A stretch of 25,657 bases of DNA, taken from the NCBI GenBank assembly GCA_030615145.1, contig JAUWZT010000012.1, forward strand, positions 1 to 25,657, written 5' to 3'. This stretch comes from Promethearchaeota archaeon. GTDB taxonomy: Archaea > Asgardarchaeota > Lokiarchaeia > Sigyniarchaeales > SOKP01. Below are positions 15,470 through 22,121 of the stretch, in pieces. The notes below the pieces were generated by a model. That model saw only the letters and a list, made by a program, of their open reading frames with translations, ran no database searches and was not told where the DNA came from. The stretch's first letter is position 1, and every line of letters begins with the position of its first letter. Position numbers and translations under genes: made by a program.

Positions 15470-16174
15470 GTGAGTAATACAATGGGAAAACCTACAAATT
15501 ATCCAGATCCTAATAAAAACCCTTATAGAGTAAATAGAGAGCAAGTACGAGAATCAAGTCAAGCAAGGTTTACAAAACCATCAGTTGATTTTGAAAACCA
15601 ACGCGTTTGTCCCTCGTGTGGGAAAGCAATTAAAATTAGTCACAATTTTTGTAAATTCTGTGGAAAAGATTTAGTTGGTATACAACCTCTTGGATATTCA
15701 GATAGAACGCTAAAAGATTTAGCTAATACAGCATTAACTGACCCTGATCCTGGCGTTAGGAAAGACGCGGTGGATACTTTAGGAGAGCTCGGTGATAACG
15801 AGGTTCTAGGCGTTTTAGCTTATATTTTACTAAACGATGCGCATGAATTAGTTCGAAAAGAAGCTGCGGATGAATTAGGCGATTTACATCACCCGCACTC
15901 TCTTGATGTTTTAGCTAAAGCTTTAAAAGATCGAAGCCCTTCCGTACGGAAAGAAGCAATAGAAGGTTTAAAGAAAATTAAACAGATGAATAAACCCGAA
16001 AAAATCGATAAAAAGGATAAAAACCTTGAACTTGGCTCTGAGGCACAAGATAATGAAGAATCTAACACAACTGAAAATAACAGGTTGAATGACGAAAAAG
16101 AAGGAGAAGAAGAAATAGAAGAAGGTCCGGTTGAAGAAATTGAACCACAAGACGATGCTCTTAATGGTTTATAG
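15470..16174 (+). CDS. Zinc ribbon-HEAT repeat protein with acidic tail
   Basis: This 234-residue protein has a disordered N-terminus and a zinc ribbon (C47-x2-C50-x10-C61-x2-C64, in CPSCGKAIKISHNFCKFCG). Three HEAT-type helical repeats follow (about 81-112, 113-143, 144-171) with the usual DPDPGVRKDAVDTLGELGD pattern and RKEA at each second helix. The tail from about 175 is strongly acidic (KEGEEEIEEGPVEE). HEAT arrays act as protein-binding scaffolds, and the ribbon may dock to a partner. It starts at GTG 15470; an in-frame ATG at 15482 is possible. It is the first of five genes here that carry a very similar ribbon, and it is convergent with the gelsolin-like gene. Confidence 0.85.
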   Translation: MSNTMGKPTNYPDPNKNPYRVNREQVRESSQARFTKPSVDFENQRVCPSCGKAIKISHNFCKFCGKDLVGIQPLGYSDRTLKDLANTALTDPDPGVRKDAVDTLGELGDNEVLGVLAYILLNDAHELVRKEAADELGDLHHPHSLDVLAKALKDRSPSVRKEAIEGLKKIKQMNKPEKIDKKDKNLELGSEAQDNEESNTTENNRLNDEKEGEEEIEEGPVEEIEPQDDALNGL

Positions 16175-16247
16175 AGCAGAAGACTTGCTCAAAAATAAGG
16201 TTTAATCTAATTTTCTTTAGGTTCAAATTAATATTTTTATTTATGTA

Positions 16248-17171
16248 TTAATCTTTATTACTTGGAATTTTTGGTAGTTCTCTTCGAGTTGATGCAGGTT
16301 TTACAGCTTTATTTTTTGGAGGCGTGCTTACTTTCTTTAAAACCTCTACAGCTTCCACAATTCCTTTCTTATCGTCAAAATAAACTCTAAATAAATTATT
16401 ATCTAATTCCATTACCCCTTTTGGAAGCTTTGTTACCTCTTCCCAAGTGATATCTACAACATTCTTTCCAAATACTTCCGTTACTTTAGAAACAGCACCG
16501 TATAAGGAATGTCCAAGAATCAGATTTTGGCGTTCGTAATTTTCCGGAATTTCTATACTTAATATTTTTTCTTTAATTTTTTCTTTCTCTTCCTCTAATA
16601 ATACAAGAGTTTCTTTTACTTTAGATGTACGAATAAGACGTTCTTTCCCTTTAAATTGCGGAGTTCCAATAGCAAACGAGGAAATCACTACATTATCGGT
16701 TTTATCATCTAAGATAGGCGAATAGTACTCCTCCTCTACTTTTCTTTTAGCAGTTTTACCTGCTTTAGATTGACGTTCTGCTTCTAATAATCTATCGCGT
16801 TCAATATTTCGGACATAGCGCATATCTGGTAATTTTTCTGTTACCTCCATAGATTCTAATCTAAATGCGTTTAAGAATTCCCCCAATTCGTCCCCTTGAT
16901 CTATGGATACAATTTTACAGCGATGGTAACGAGAATCTTTCAGCAATTCTCGTTGCAATTCTTGAGCTACACGGGAGCTTATGAACCTTTTCCTAACGGG
17001 AGATTTTGCCCCTTTCCAAATGTAAATTCTTCTAAGGTCTTCCCGAATAATAATAAACACCTGTTCCGGATTTAAACGATGTTGAAGCTCTTCTTGTTTT
17101 ATATCTACTTTATTTCGTTCTCCTGAATTATCAAGCTCATATACTATGAATTCTTCGTAAACATCGGTCAT
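16248..17171 (-). CDS. Gelsolin-like domain protein
   Basis: This 307-residue protein has a gelsolin/ADF-H-type domain at about 32-104: HRLNPEQVFIIIREDLRRIY (core strands), IWKGAKSPVRKRFISSRVAQ leading into the long helix, and a closing HRCKIVSIDQGDELGEFLNAF. Asgard gelsolins of this kind have been shown to bind and remodel actin. A charged, probably coiled or disordered middle follows (about 110-210, ERDRLLEAERQSKAG). A second folded region at 215-280 (LILGHSLYGAVSKV, then LFRVYFDDKKGIVEAVEVL) is not recognised. The tail is Pro- and Lys-rich (KPASTRRELPKIPS). It is a single-gelsolin-domain protein, unlike the multi-domain eukaryotic forms. Its neighbours are LOR, LRR and PH-like genes. Actin binding is inferred. 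Confidence 0.8.
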   Translation of the reverse strand: MTDVYEEFIVYELDNSGERNKVDIKQEELQHRLNPEQVFIIIREDLRRIYIWKGAKSPVRKRFISSRVAQELQRELLKDSRYHRCKIVSIDQGDELGEFLNAFRLESMEVTEKLPDMRYVRNIERDRLLEAERQSKAGKTAKRKVEEEYYSPILDDKTDNVVISSFAIGTPQFKGKERLIRTSKVKETLVLLEEEKEKIKEKILSIEIPENYERQNLILGHSLYGAVSKVTEVFGKNVVDITWEEVTKLPKGVMELDNNLFRVYFDDKKGIVEAVEVLKKVSTPPKNKAVKPASTRRELPKIPSNKD

Positions 17172-17388
17172 ATTGTATTCTCAACTTCACATTTGAATTT
17201 AATTTTTAGAATTAATATTTATTTAAAGAAATAATCTTTCAACCAAAATATAAAATTTCTTCAATAAAAATTTATTTAAAAACGAGAATAGGATTCATAA
17301 AAGAAAAAAGAATTATTTAAAAAAAAGGTATCCTTGCGTTTTTAACAACCTAAAAAAATTTGGATTTGGAAATATTGTTATAATTTTC

Positions 17389-17411
17389 TACACCCAATTC
17401 TTATGGGTGTA
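17389..17411. repeat. Short perfect hairpin
   Basis: TACACCC (17389-17395) pairs with GGGTGTA (17405-17411) around a nine-base loop. It lies 16 bases past the stop of the LOR gene on the minus strand and may mark its mRNA 3' end; no strong T-run follows it on that strand. Confidence 0.4.
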
Positions 17412-17426
17412 TCACCATCTTGATTA

Positions 17427-18113
17427 TCATCGATCGTGTAAGACGTTGTCTATTGAAAGAACAAATCCCAAGAGTACCCTTCGGTCGGTTGTGTTATCTA
17501 AGATTTTTAAAGCGTATGTATCTTTAAAATCAAACATACCACCTAAAAAGATGTCTCTCCATCTATCAGCTTTTTCAATCTCTGCTACCACCTCTCCTGT
17601 TGTTACATCATAAACTTTAAAACTAAATCCCATAAATTTTCCTTGAGCACGATACCATTGAGTTCCATCAGGACCTTCTAAATAGAACACAGGACGAAAA
17701 AACGATAGAATTTTTTTCTTAATCCTTGCGATTAACACACCCTCTGGAGTTTTTAAATCTTGTGCGCCTCTCGCCGAAATTAGTTTAGCATGAATAGTTG
17801 CTGCGATCGTCCCATCGACCTCTTGGAGCTCTACTCTCTTACGAATACTAAAGATTATTCTATGCATTCTTCCTATTATTTGATTATTTTCATCGAGGAT
17901 GTCGCCCGAACCCCAGTCCCAATACTTTTCCTTCAAAACGTAGTACTTCCTGTTGATATCAAACAAGCCTGTTAACATTGGAGCCTTCTGCTCAACGATC
18001 CCCTCACTTGTGGATACCGAAGTTAATTCAAAACCACACTCCTGGCAAAATCTTTGGTTTAGGTCCTTAAATTCAACACCACAATTGGAACAAAAATTTG
18101 AAATATTTCTCAC
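17427..18113 (-). CDS. Zinc ribbon-LOR (tubby/LURP-one-related) protein, copy 1
   Basis: This 228-residue protein starts with a zinc ribbon (C8-x2-C11-x11-C23-x2-C26). A LURP-one-related/phospholipid scramblase-like beta barrel follows from about 48 to 225. Markers are LFDINRKYYVLKEKYWDWGS, an IIGRMHRIIFSIRKRVELQE hairpin, LIARIKKKILSFF (the central basic strands), FKVYDVTTGEVVAEIEK, and the hydrophobic last helix (TDRRVLLGFVLSIDNVLHD). In tubby, scramblase and LOR proteins this helix threads the barrel, and tubby binds phosphoinositides, so a membrane or lipid link is plausible but not shown. It is closely similar to the copy at 20352-21125; the stretch EIEKADRWRDIFLGG is identical. Confidence 0.8.
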   Translation of the reverse strand: MRNISNFCSNCGVEFKDLNQRFCQECGFELTSVSTSEGIVEQKAPMLTGLFDINRKYYVLKEKYWDWGSGDILDENNQIIGRMHRIIFSIRKRVELQEVDGTIAATIHAKLISARGAQDLKTPEGVLIARIKKKILSFFRPVFYLEGPDGTQWYRAQGKFMGFSFKVYDVTTGEVVAEIEKADRWRDIFLGGMFDFKDTYALKILDNTTDRRVLLGFVLSIDNVLHDR

Positions 18114-18186
18114 CTTTGAAAAAATTTTACATTTTAATCAAATTATAACAACATATTCTTTTAAATTTAAGCTAAGAAATTGAGTT

Positions 18187-18222
18187 AAAAAAATAAGAAA
18201 AAAAAACAAAAAAAGTGGTTTA
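18187..18222. repeat. Direct repeat, left copy, flanking the LRR gene
   Basis: A7-TAAG-A9-C-A7-GTGGTTTA. It matches the right copy at 19022-19057 in layout and length, and the two are identical at the distinctive TAAG, C and GTGGTTTA positions. The LRR reading frame opens directly after this copy. Confidence 0.5.
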
Positions 18223-18394
18223 ATGAAAATCGGATGATATATCCGCCCATCAGACGCTTACGGTTTTAATTCTTCAGGTAGGCGCGGAGTTACCGAACGA
18301 TTTAAGAGAGAGAGTCTTAGAATCTTTAGAGTGGGAGAATGATAGCAAAAGATATGGCTGGTCTCCTTATGTTATTGACGTTAGAAAAGTCTAT

Positions 18395-19015
18395 TTGCAA
18401 GATTTCAGGCAAAAAATTCTTAATTACAAGAATAACAACGCATCTTTTTTAATTAATTTAAGAAGAATCAATTATAATAGAGAATTAAAAAAGACTTTAA
18501 TAGGTTTAGAACAGCTCATTTCTTTCTCAAGATTAAGAACAATCGAAAAAATAGATTATATAAATTTAGATAGCTGTGAATTGACCGAGGTACCCGAAGA
18601 AGTATTTAAGTTTTCAAATCTTTCTGCTTTAAGCTTAGATAACAATTACCTAACCACGTTACCAGACTCAATAATAAATTTACGTAATTTAAAAAGGTTG
18701 TATTTAATAAACAATAGGATTAAGAACCTTCCATCTAATATGGGGAGTCTAACTTCATTGGAGTCGATTTATTTATCATATAATCAGATAGAAAGTTTAC
18801 CCTCGTCACTTGGAAATCTTAAGAATCTTAGATCTTTATATTTATATAATAATAATTTAAAGGCAATTCCAGATACATTTAAAACTTTAAAATTAAGTAC
18901 CTTTGATTTGCGAGGTAATCCTGTAAAGGATATTCCTGTTTTTTTAAAAGAAGAAAGTTCTAGATATAAAAAAATATTTTGTACTGAAGCTTTTTTATCA
19001 TCATTAGATAAATAA
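18395..19015 (+). CDS. Leucine-rich repeat protein, start unclear
   Basis: The stated start (TTG 18395) gives 206 residues, but the same frame is open back to 18227. It reads as convincing protein there (GAELPNDLRERVLESLEWEN, then GWSPYVIDVRKVY) and has no ATG, GTG or TTG. An ATG at 18223 would join it by skipping one base. From about residue 50 there are five or six leucine-rich repeats of about 23 residues with the pattern LxxLxLxxNxLxxLPxxI (NLKRLYLINNRIKNLPSNMG; SLESIYLSYNQIESLPSSLG; NLRSLYLYNNNLKAIPDTF). A capping FDLRGNPVKDIPVFL follows. LRR arrays of this type bind proteins. The gene interrupts the LOR neighbourhood and is flanked by direct repeats, so it may have been inserted. Confidence 0.75.
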   Translation: MQDFRQKILNYKNNNASFLINLRRINYNRELKKTLIGLEQLISFSRLRTIEKIDYINLDSCELTEVPEEVFKFSNLSALSLDNNYLTTLPDSIINLRNLKRLYLINNRIKNLPSNMGSLTSLESIYLSYNQIESLPSSLGNLKNLRSLYLYNNNLKAIPDTFKTLKLSTFDLRGNPVKDIPVFLKEESSRYKKIFCTEAFLSSLDK

Positions 19016-19021
19016 ATAAAT

Positions 19022-19057
19022 AAAAAAAAATAAGAAAAAAACAAATTAAGTGGTTTA
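19022..19057. repeat. Direct repeat, right copy, flanking the LRR gene
   Basis: A9-TAAG-A7-C-AAATTAA-GTGGTTTA. On the minus strand it reads as the stop codon of the third LOR gene followed by T-runs, so it may also be that gene's terminator. Confidence 0.5.
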
Positions 19058-19594
19058 TCGATTTTCTTCTTTTTCGTGATGAAGCATTAGCACAATTCCT
19101 AATATTAACATAGCGGAGTCGTCGTCTAAATCGGGCGACATTTTTACTCCGTAATGCCCTCTTAGTAGACTCTTCCATAATTTCTTACTAATTTCGGCGA
19201 CTACTTTTCCATCTTTTATAATCTTGAACTTCAAGGTGAATATACTTCCTTTCATTGTAAAGACTCTATTTTCATTTTGATCCTCAAACCAATAGCTCGG
19301 TTTAATTGAAACAAGTTTTCTTTTTAGTTTTCCGATAAATTGATCATCGTCTTTTTCACCGCCTTTAAAGAACTTATAACTTGCACGCAAAGAAATTATT
19401 TTTTCTTGAACAGTTAACACAGGAACATCACCAAGGTCTCTTATACGGTATGTATTACCGATTTTTATGAGACTTCCTCGAAAGCTACCGATTTCTTCGT
19501 TATTCATATTAAATATTTTACCTTTATCGGTTAAAGAAATCATTTTTTCTTTAAGGATAAATTCTCTAGTTTTTAACAACGACATTTTTTTCAC
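19055..19594 (-). CDS. LOR (LURP-one-related) protein without zinc ribbon
   Basis: This 179-residue protein has the LOR barrel pattern: KTREFILKEKMISLTDKGKI (first strands), FNMNNEEIGSFRG, VQEKIISLRASYKFF, FIGKLKRKLVSIKPSYWFED (basic central strands), FTLKFKIIKDGKVVAEISKKL, and a hydrophobic last helix (DDSAMLILGIVLMLHH). In layout it is closer to the ordinary single-domain YxjI/LURP-one proteins than to the two zinc-ribbon copies on either side, from which it differs strongly in sequence. It lacks a zinc ribbon. ATG 19594 is used; the third codon after it is another ATG. The role in the cell is unknown; lipid or membrane binding is inferred from the fold. Confidence 0.75.
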   Translation of the reverse strand: MKKMSLLKTREFILKEKMISLTDKGKIFNMNNEEIGSFRGSLIKIGNTYRIRDLGDVPVLTVQEKIISLRASYKFFKGGEKDDDQFIGKLKRKLVSIKPSYWFEDQNENRVFTMKGSIFTLKFKIIKDGKVVAEISKKLWKSLLRGHYGVKMSPDLDDDSAMLILGIVLMLHHEKEENR

Positions 19595-19715
19595 TCTATT
19601 AGATTTTCAAATATTATTATTTTAAGATTTTAATGTAGTAATCAAAGTTCAGCTTTAAAAATTTTTGCAACTATTATTTATAATAAGGAATCAATCGATT
19701 ATACTAGCAAGAGTC

Positions 19716-19755
19716 ACAGATAAATAAAAAAGATTACAGATAAATAAAAAAATAA
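19716..19755. repeat. Two-unit tandem repeat
   Basis: ACAGATAAATAAAAAAGATT is followed directly by ACAGATAAATAAAAAAATAA. It lies between the divergent LOR and PH-like genes and may be part of their promoters or simple AT drift. Confidence 0.4.
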
Positions 19756-19804
19756 AGGATAAAATTTATTTAATTTATAATAAAAAAAATGAATTAAAGT
19801 TACC

Positions 19805-20296
19805 ATGTCGTTAGTTTTTGTTTCTGAAGGATATTTTTGTGAAGGAGAAGTGGAAAAGAAGTGGCAATTTCAAATGGAATTTGGCAAAATCCTATTGACC
19901 GAACAAGAGTTATCGCTAGTAAAAAAATCAAACATAAGTTTAACAGAAATCGGATCCTCAATTGATGATTTCAAGGATGGTTTTAAAATTCCTTTAGAAC
20001 GCATCAAAAAAGCGTATAGCGCGAAAATCCAAAAAATATTTGTTGTAGTAGTTGAAACCAGAGACGATCATTTGTTCTCCATTACAATGGCAAAAAATAG
20101 AAGCTTGGGTAGGCAAGAAAGTATTACTTTGAGTGAATTGATAAATGCAACTATTATAAAAACTATCAATATTAAAAATATGGAATCCTTTCCGAACGAT
20201 ACGGAAACCGAACCAGTTTCTAATATATGTGAATATTGTGGAGAAATTTTTGATATTAGTTGGAAATTTTGTAAAAAATGCGGAAAGGAATTATAA
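19805..20296 (+). CDS. PH/GRAM-like domain with C-terminal zinc ribbon
   Basis: This 163-residue protein has a strand-rich N-terminal domain of about 120 residues: FVSEGYFCEGEVEKKWQFQM, FGKILLTEQELSLVKK, FKIPLERIKKAYSAKI, KIFVVVVETRDDHLFSITM, and a final helix. This is the pattern of PH- or GRAM-like folds, where a short motif (here ILLTEQELSLV) leads to the strand that ends at the IPLERI hairpin. A zinc ribbon closes the protein (C142-x2-C145-x10-C156-x2-C159, CEYCGEIFDISWKFCKKCG). The fold call is moderate and rests on pattern alone. It lies between two LOR genes and is convergent with the second. Lipid binding is a reasonable guess. Confidence 0.6.
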   Translation: MSLVFVSEGYFCEGEVEKKWQFQMEFGKILLTEQELSLVKKSNISLTEIGSSIDDFKDGFKIPLERIKKAYSAKIQKIFVVVVETRDDHLFSITMAKNRSLGRQESITLSELINATIIKTINIKNMESFPNDTETEPVSNICEYCGEIFDISWKFCKKCGKEL

Positions 20297-20351
20297 AATA
20301 ATTTTAAACTATAAGAAAAGAAAACATTAGTTAAAACATTGAATAAATTAG

Positions 20352-21125
20352 TTAGCGATGACGGCCTGGAGCTCCAAAAGGACCAGGGAATCTTCCACGA
20401 CGGTAAGGCCCACGACCCATCATTACCCCTCCACCCGCAGAGTCATGCATTACATTATCTATTGATAGAACAAATCCAACTAGTATCCTTCTGTCTGTTT
20501 CGTTATCTAGGATTTTCAAAGCGTAAGTGTCCGCAAAATCAAATAATCCCCCTAAAAAAATATCTCTCCATCGATCAGCTTTTTCTATTTCCGCTACCAA
20601 TTTTCTTGAAGCAACTTCGTAGATTTTAAACGACCAGCCAAAAAAATCCCCTTCAGCCTCGTACCATCTATTTCCCATGTTATCTTCCAAAAAGAATTTT
20701 GATCTAAAAAAGGTAAATATTTTCTTCTTAATTCTTGCGATTAATTCACCCTCTGGAGATTTTAAATCTTGTGCGCCTCTTGCTGAAACAATTTTACTAT
20801 GAATCGTAGCAACAACAGTACCATCAAGTTCTTGGAGTTCAACTCGTCGTCTTATGCTAAAGATTATACGATTCATTCGTCCAATTAATTTTCCCTCGTC
20901 ATCCATTATATCGCCGTAACCCATGTCCCACATCCGTTCTTTTATCAAAAAGAAGTTCCGATTAATATCGAATAAACTACCTTTTTTCTGAGGGGTTGGG
21001 GTTGGAGTTGAAGAAGGGGTGCTTTCAACTCCTTTTTCTGGTGCTTTTTTCAATTCTGTACCGCATTTCTCACAGAATTTTTGATCTATACTAGCTTCAT
21101 CTCCACAATTAGGACAAAATTTCAT
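20352..21125 (-). CDS. Zinc ribbon-LOR protein, copy 2, with Gly/Arg-rich tail
   Basis: This 257-residue paralogue of the gene at 17427-18113 begins with a zinc ribbon (C4-x2-C7-x10-C18-x2-C21). A Ser/Thr/Pro linker follows (about 30-48), then the LOR barrel from LFDINRNFFLIKERMWD to TDRRILVGFVLSIDNVMHD. The shared stretches IIFSIR, SARGAQDLK and EIEKADRWRDIFLGG show recent duplication. Unlike copy 1 it ends in a Gly-, Arg- and Pro-rich tail (about 229-257, GRGPYRRGRFPGPFG), which could be disordered and bind RNA or membranes. Its start is divergent from the archaetidylserine synthase gene, with 170 bases between them. A membrane-associated role is inferred from the fold and this neighbour. 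Confidence 0.8.
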   Translation of the reverse strand: MKFCPNCGDEASIDQKFCEKCGTELKKAPEKGVESTPSSTPTPTPQKKGSLFDINRNFFLIKERMWDMGYGDIMDDEGKLIGRMNRIIFSIRRRVELQELDGTVVATIHSKIVSARGAQDLKSPEGELIARIKKKIFTFFRSKFFLEDNMGNRWYEAEGDFFGWSFKIYEVASRKLVAEIEKADRWRDIFLGGLFDFADTYALKILDNETDRRILVGFVLSIDNVMHDSAGGGVMMGRGPYRRGRFPGPFGAPGRHR

Positions 21126-21260
21126 AATATCAGCCTTATTATCTACTTTATAAATAAAATTCAGTTTTTAATCATCAATAGTCAATTTAGTCTAATAAAT
21201 TTAAGGATGGGAGAGAAAATATACTTAGATTTTAAAGAAATTTTTTAACTAAACTAAACT

Positions 21261-21270
21261 TTTAAATATA
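21261..21270 (+). promoter_or_regulatory. TATA box of the archaetidylserine synthase gene
   Basis: TTTAAATATA is centred about 30 bases before ATG 21296. This predicts transcription starting near 21290, downstream of the GTG at 21284, and so favours the ATG. Confidence 0.5.
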
Positions 21271-21295
21271 GAATAACAAAGAAGTGAGAAAAAAA

Positions 21296-22069
21296 ATGTC
21301 AACAATACCAAGTTTGCTCAAACTAAAGGATTACATTACTCTAACTGGGACGACAATAGGTTTAGTCGCTTTAATATTTGGTTCATTTGGAACCCGAGAC
21401 GCCATTTCTTTAGGTTTTTTTTTAATCTCACTAACTTTTGGAACGGATTTAATTGATGGGTACATCGCGAGAAAGACAGGAACAGTAAACGAAATCGGCA
21501 GAGAACTCGATTCTTTGAGCGATTCTCTCACATTCGGTATAGTGCCCGCCGTACTATGTTTTCAGGCGTTTAAAACAGGGACGTTTTACGATTACATTCT
21601 AGCAATTGGGTGTATTTGTTTCGCACTAGGGGCTATATTAAGATTAGCTCGGTTCAATATTTCAACAAGTGCCGGGTATACAGGTGTGCCAACACCAGTA
21701 ACCACTTTATTAATCCTCATCTACTTTTACACTAATTATTTTTACGCGTTCGCGTTTGGTGGGTTGAACTATCCTTTCCTTGAAATTGCTTATTTCATTA
21801 CTCCTTTCTTTTTAATTTTCTTTGGATTTTTAAACATTACTACTTACATTAAATTTGGCGAAAAAGGCAAAAGTGTTTATTATTTATTCATCATTTTAGC
21901 TCCCTGTTCTCCGGTATTTGGCATTATAGGTCTTTTAAACCCTAATTTTATAGTATCTATGACCGTTTCTCTGATATTTTTAGGTTTCTTTTTAATTTCG
22001 CTTAGTTGGGTGCTTCTTAACTCAGTTATTACACAAATATCGATGAAAAAGGAAAAGGGGACAAATTAA
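21296..22069 (+). CDS. CDP-alcohol phosphatidyltransferase, likely archaetidylserine synthase
   Basis: This roughly 257-residue membrane enzyme carries the full CDP-alcohol phosphatidyltransferase motif DGxxARx8GxxxDxxxD (D54, G55, A58, R59, G68, D72, D76, numbered from ATG 21296). The later LRLARFN, with PTPVTTLL after it, is the mark of the serine-using branch (PssA in bacteria, archaetidylserine synthase in archaea). It joins a CDP-activated lipid to L-serine to make the headgroup of archaetidylserine. About six to eight hydrophobic helices fit the family. ATG 21296 is chosen over GTG 21284 because the TATA box places the transcript start between them. No archaetidylserine decarboxylase gene is adjacent. 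It links the LOR/gelsolin block to membrane lipid synthesis. Confidence 0.88.
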   Translation: MSTIPSLLKLKDYITLTGTTIGLVALIFGSFGTRDAISLGFFLISLTFGTDLIDGYIARKTGTVNEIGRELDSLSDSLTFGIVPAVLCFQAFKTGTFYDYILAIGCICFALGAILRLARFNISTSAGYTGVPTPVTTLLILIYFYTNYFYAFAFGGLNYPFLEIAYFITPFFLIFFGFLNITTYIKFGEKGKSVYYLFIILAPCSPVFGIIGLLNPNFIVSMTVSLIFLGFFLISLSWVLLNSVITQISMKKEKGTN

Positions 22070-22121
22070 AACAAGTTAAAGAAAAAGAGTCATATTTACT
22101 TAAAAATACACTATTATTTTG

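Noticed and set aside
16218..16230. GGTTCAAATTA, like a tRNA T-loop
   Set aside because: No matching acceptor, D or anticodon arms nearby; no tRNA found in the window.
18231..18245. CGGAT-GATAT-ATCCG small hairpin
   Set aside because: Only five base pairs and inside a frame that reads as LRR-protein coding sequence.
20339..20629. 96-codon open frame on the plus strand
   Set aside because: Opposite the Gly/Arg-rich end of LOR copy 2, which has a close paralogue; a shadow frame.
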